A DNA stretch of 64,000 nucleotides from Symbiodinium natans (lineage: Eukaryota; Sar; Dinophyceae; Suessiales; Symbiodiniaceae): assembly GCA_905221605.1 (NCBI GenBank), contig CAJNDS010002146.1, positions 1,268,906 through 1,332,905 of the forward strand. Direction: 5' to 3'. How positions within the stretch are numbered: position 1 is the first letter of the stretch; each line of letters starts with the position of its first letter. A model generated the notes under the pieces. It ran no database searches and was not told where the DNA came from. It worked only from the letters and a program-made list of their open reading frames with translations. The position numbers were made by a program, and so were the translations under genes. Below, piece after piece: positions 62,387-64,000 of this stretch.

Positions 62387-62539
62387 TTAGGGGATATAAG
62401 GAGGGAACCCTAAAAGGTCCCTTAATCTTATTCCCCGATATAACCCCCACATATACCTTATTATATACTATATACTCCCTATATTGCCTAAGTAGCCCCT
62501 ACATTAACCCTAATGTCCCTTACCTCCTTTAGTCCCTTG
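62387..62539. mobile_element. Family I inverted-repeat element
   Basis: The left end is TTAGGGGATATAAGGAGGGA and the right end is 'acctcctttagtcccttg'. The interior 'ggtcccttaatcttattccccgatataaccccc' and 'cctaagtagcccct' match 56897-57055. It is about 153 bp. Confidence 0.8.
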
Positions 62540-62750
62540 ATACGGGGAATCCTAAGCCCAAAACCCTGAATCCTGGGTACAGGGCAGAACTTGCCTGGAG
62601 TGTGATCTTACTCCCTGGGTTTAGGGCTTAGGGTTTAGGGTTTAGGGTATAGGGTATCAGAAGCACCTGCGGGTATCTGGCGGAAGTGGTGTTAGTAGTC
62701 CACCTTAGTGGGCTGTCTGGGAGATTCCTAAGCTAAGGCCTTCTTTTCGG
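62540..62750. other. Spacer with a short telomeric block
   Basis: A TTTAGGG block at 62615-62660; otherwise unique. No gene. Confidence 0.7.
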
Positions 62751-62903
62751 ATGCTCCCCCCTATACTAACAGCTCCTTAATGGGTTTAGGGTTTAGGGTT
62801 TAGGGTTTAAGGTTTAAGGTTTAGGGTTTAGGTTTAGGGTTCAGGGTTTAGGGTTTAGGGTTTGGGGTTTGGGGTTTGGGATTTAGGGTAAGGGGGCAAC
62901 ATC
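62751..62903. mobile_element. Family H element split by telomeric repeats
   Basis: The left part ATGCTCCCCCCTATACTAAC is the reverse complement of the right end of the copy at 17141-17235. The right edge, GGGGGCAACATCCCAAG, keeps that family's end and even the same flank (CATCCCAAG). Between them lies a ~110-bp TTTAGGG/TTTAAGG/TTTGGGG array (62780-62889) where the element interior should be. Confidence 0.7.
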
Positions 62904-63031
62904 CCAAGCCTCCTTACATAAACCTCAAACCACAATGTGAGGGCTTGACTGGATCTGAGGCATAGGGTTTGAGGGACAACCCCGGGGAGATTACTTGGCT
63001 GACCTTGCCGCAACTATATGCAAGCCTAAGC

Positions 63032-63170
63032 GCTAAACCCTAAACCCTAAACCCTAAACCCTAAACCCTAAACCCTAAACCCTAAACCCTAAACCCTAAA
63101 CCCTAAACCCTAAACCCTAAGCCCTAAACCCTAAACCCTAAACCCTAAACCCTAAACCCTAAACCCTAAT
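63032..63170 (-). repeat. Interstitial telomeric array, CCCTAAA orientation
   Basis: About twenty units, one of them CCCTAAG; otherwise perfect. Confidence 0.95.
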
Positions 63171-63459
63171 CTGAAACCTCCAATCTCAATCTCAAGCAGC
63201 ATCACCACTCAAATGTGTGGGTTCAGTGCTTCCAGGGCTTTCCAAGCTCTCGACGCAAATCCGAAACCCGAGAACCCCAAATCCTTCGGATCTTGGGTAC
63301 ACCCTAAACCCTAAACCCCAAACCCTACACCCCAAACCCTAAACCCTAAACCCTAAACCCTAAACCCTAAACCCCAAGAGCCGGGATGCGAGGGCTTGAG
63401 TCGGTACCCCATTATCGCCAGCGCATTCCTCGGTAACGTTACTCTGCAGAACCCAAAAT

Positions 63460-63603
63460 GGGTTTGGGGTTTAGGGTTTAGGGTTTAGGGTTTAGGGTTT
63501 AGGGTTTAAGGTTTAAGGTTTAGGGTTTAGGGTTTGGGGTTTGGGGTTTGGGGTTTGGGGTTTGGGGTTTGGGGTTTGGGGTTTGGGGTTTGGGGTTTAG
63601 GGC
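63460..63603 (+). repeat. TTTAGGG array turning into a TTTGGGG array
   Basis: About six TTTAGGG, two TTTAAGG, two TTTAGGG and then about ten consecutive TTTGGGG units. The variant block is homogeneous, again pointing to local amplification. Confidence 0.95.
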
Positions 63604-64000
63604 TTCGCGTCTTCGGATCTAAGATTTAGGGGGAGGGCGGTGCACGTGATTTAGAGGTGCGGGTTCAGGTTGCTTTCTGGTTTAGGATGTAGGGCTTAGG
63701 GTTGTTTTAGCCCCAGAAGACACATGATGCGTCAGAAGTCTCCGAAACGGTTGTACAGGGCTTTACGGGCCTAGACAATTGCCCAACATCATCCCCTGCT
63801 AATTCCTACGTAGCTATCGTCTTTGAGACATATAAAGTCCCCCAAGACTGGACGCACCTATTATAATTCACAGCGCCTTTGTATCAGGACAACTTCAGGG
63901 GAAGAGAGCTCACCCATGGTTTCTGTGTGGCGGATTCGACGCAAAAGCCTGTGCCCTCAAACATCTCGCAAAGGACTCCCCCCCCCCCACCCCATGTTTA

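Larger units (their letters stand above)
62904..64000. repeat. Telomeric mosaic to window end
   Basis: Blocks lie at 63032-63170 (C, about twenty units), 63301-63376 (C) and 63460-63603 (G). 63604-64000 is unique: G-rich at first, then 'ataaagtcccccaagactgg' and similar, ending in a C run at 63979-63988. No gene. Confidence 0.8.

Overview
This is eukaryotic nuclear DNA with no confidently recognisable protein gene, rRNA or tRNA. Its signature is the plant-type telomere heptamer (TTTAGGG on one strand, CCCTAAA on the other). Well over a hundred interstitial blocks of it, in both orientations, punctuate all 64 kb every few hundred bases. TTTAGGG telomeres are known from land plants, many algae and several protists, including dinoflagellates and chromerids. 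The small candidate intron, the lack of any plant-like retrotransposon and the extreme mosaic suggest an algal or alveolate-type protist, but this is inference and the sequence alone cannot name the organism.

Layout. 1-4.1 kb is a dense mosaic of telomeric blocks alternating in orientation with ~100 bp of ordinary sequence. 4.1-6.5 kb is an AT-rich island of composite ~270 bp and ~120 bp repeats, closed by a large foldback. 6.5-21.3 kb returns to mosaic, with many short inverted-repeat elements. 21.36-21.97 kb is a 32-bp minisatellite followed by TA repeats. 22-33 kb is mosaic. 33.1-33.6 kb is a 509-bp pogo/Emigrant-like DNA element with a TA target duplication. 33.6-60 kb is mosaic with variant telomeric arrays, a 53-G homopolymer, a CTA/CTG-type triplet tract and the longest pure telomeric array (~35 units at 54.3 kb). 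60.2-61.5 kb is the longest stretch without telomeric blocks. 61.5-64 kb is mosaic again.

The spacers hold at least ten families of ~70-250 bp elements with terminal inverted repeats (MITE-like), many in two to ten copies. I call them A to L here; these are my own labels. Several copies are interrupted by telomeric repeats. In two of these, and at one further array, the telomeric insert lies between two imperfect copies of the same flanking sequence. That is the structure expected from staggered breaks patched with telomeric DNA. There are also head-to-head (TTTAGGG/CCCTAAA) junctions that look like end fusions. Most open reading frames here are translations of degenerate telomeric repeats and are not genes. 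Five low-confidence exon candidates lie in non-telomeric islands (minus strand near 19.5 kb, 27.4 kb, 54.2 kb and 61.1 kb; plus strand near 42.9 kb), the last of these with a possible 49-bp intron. No operon or pathway can be reconstructed.
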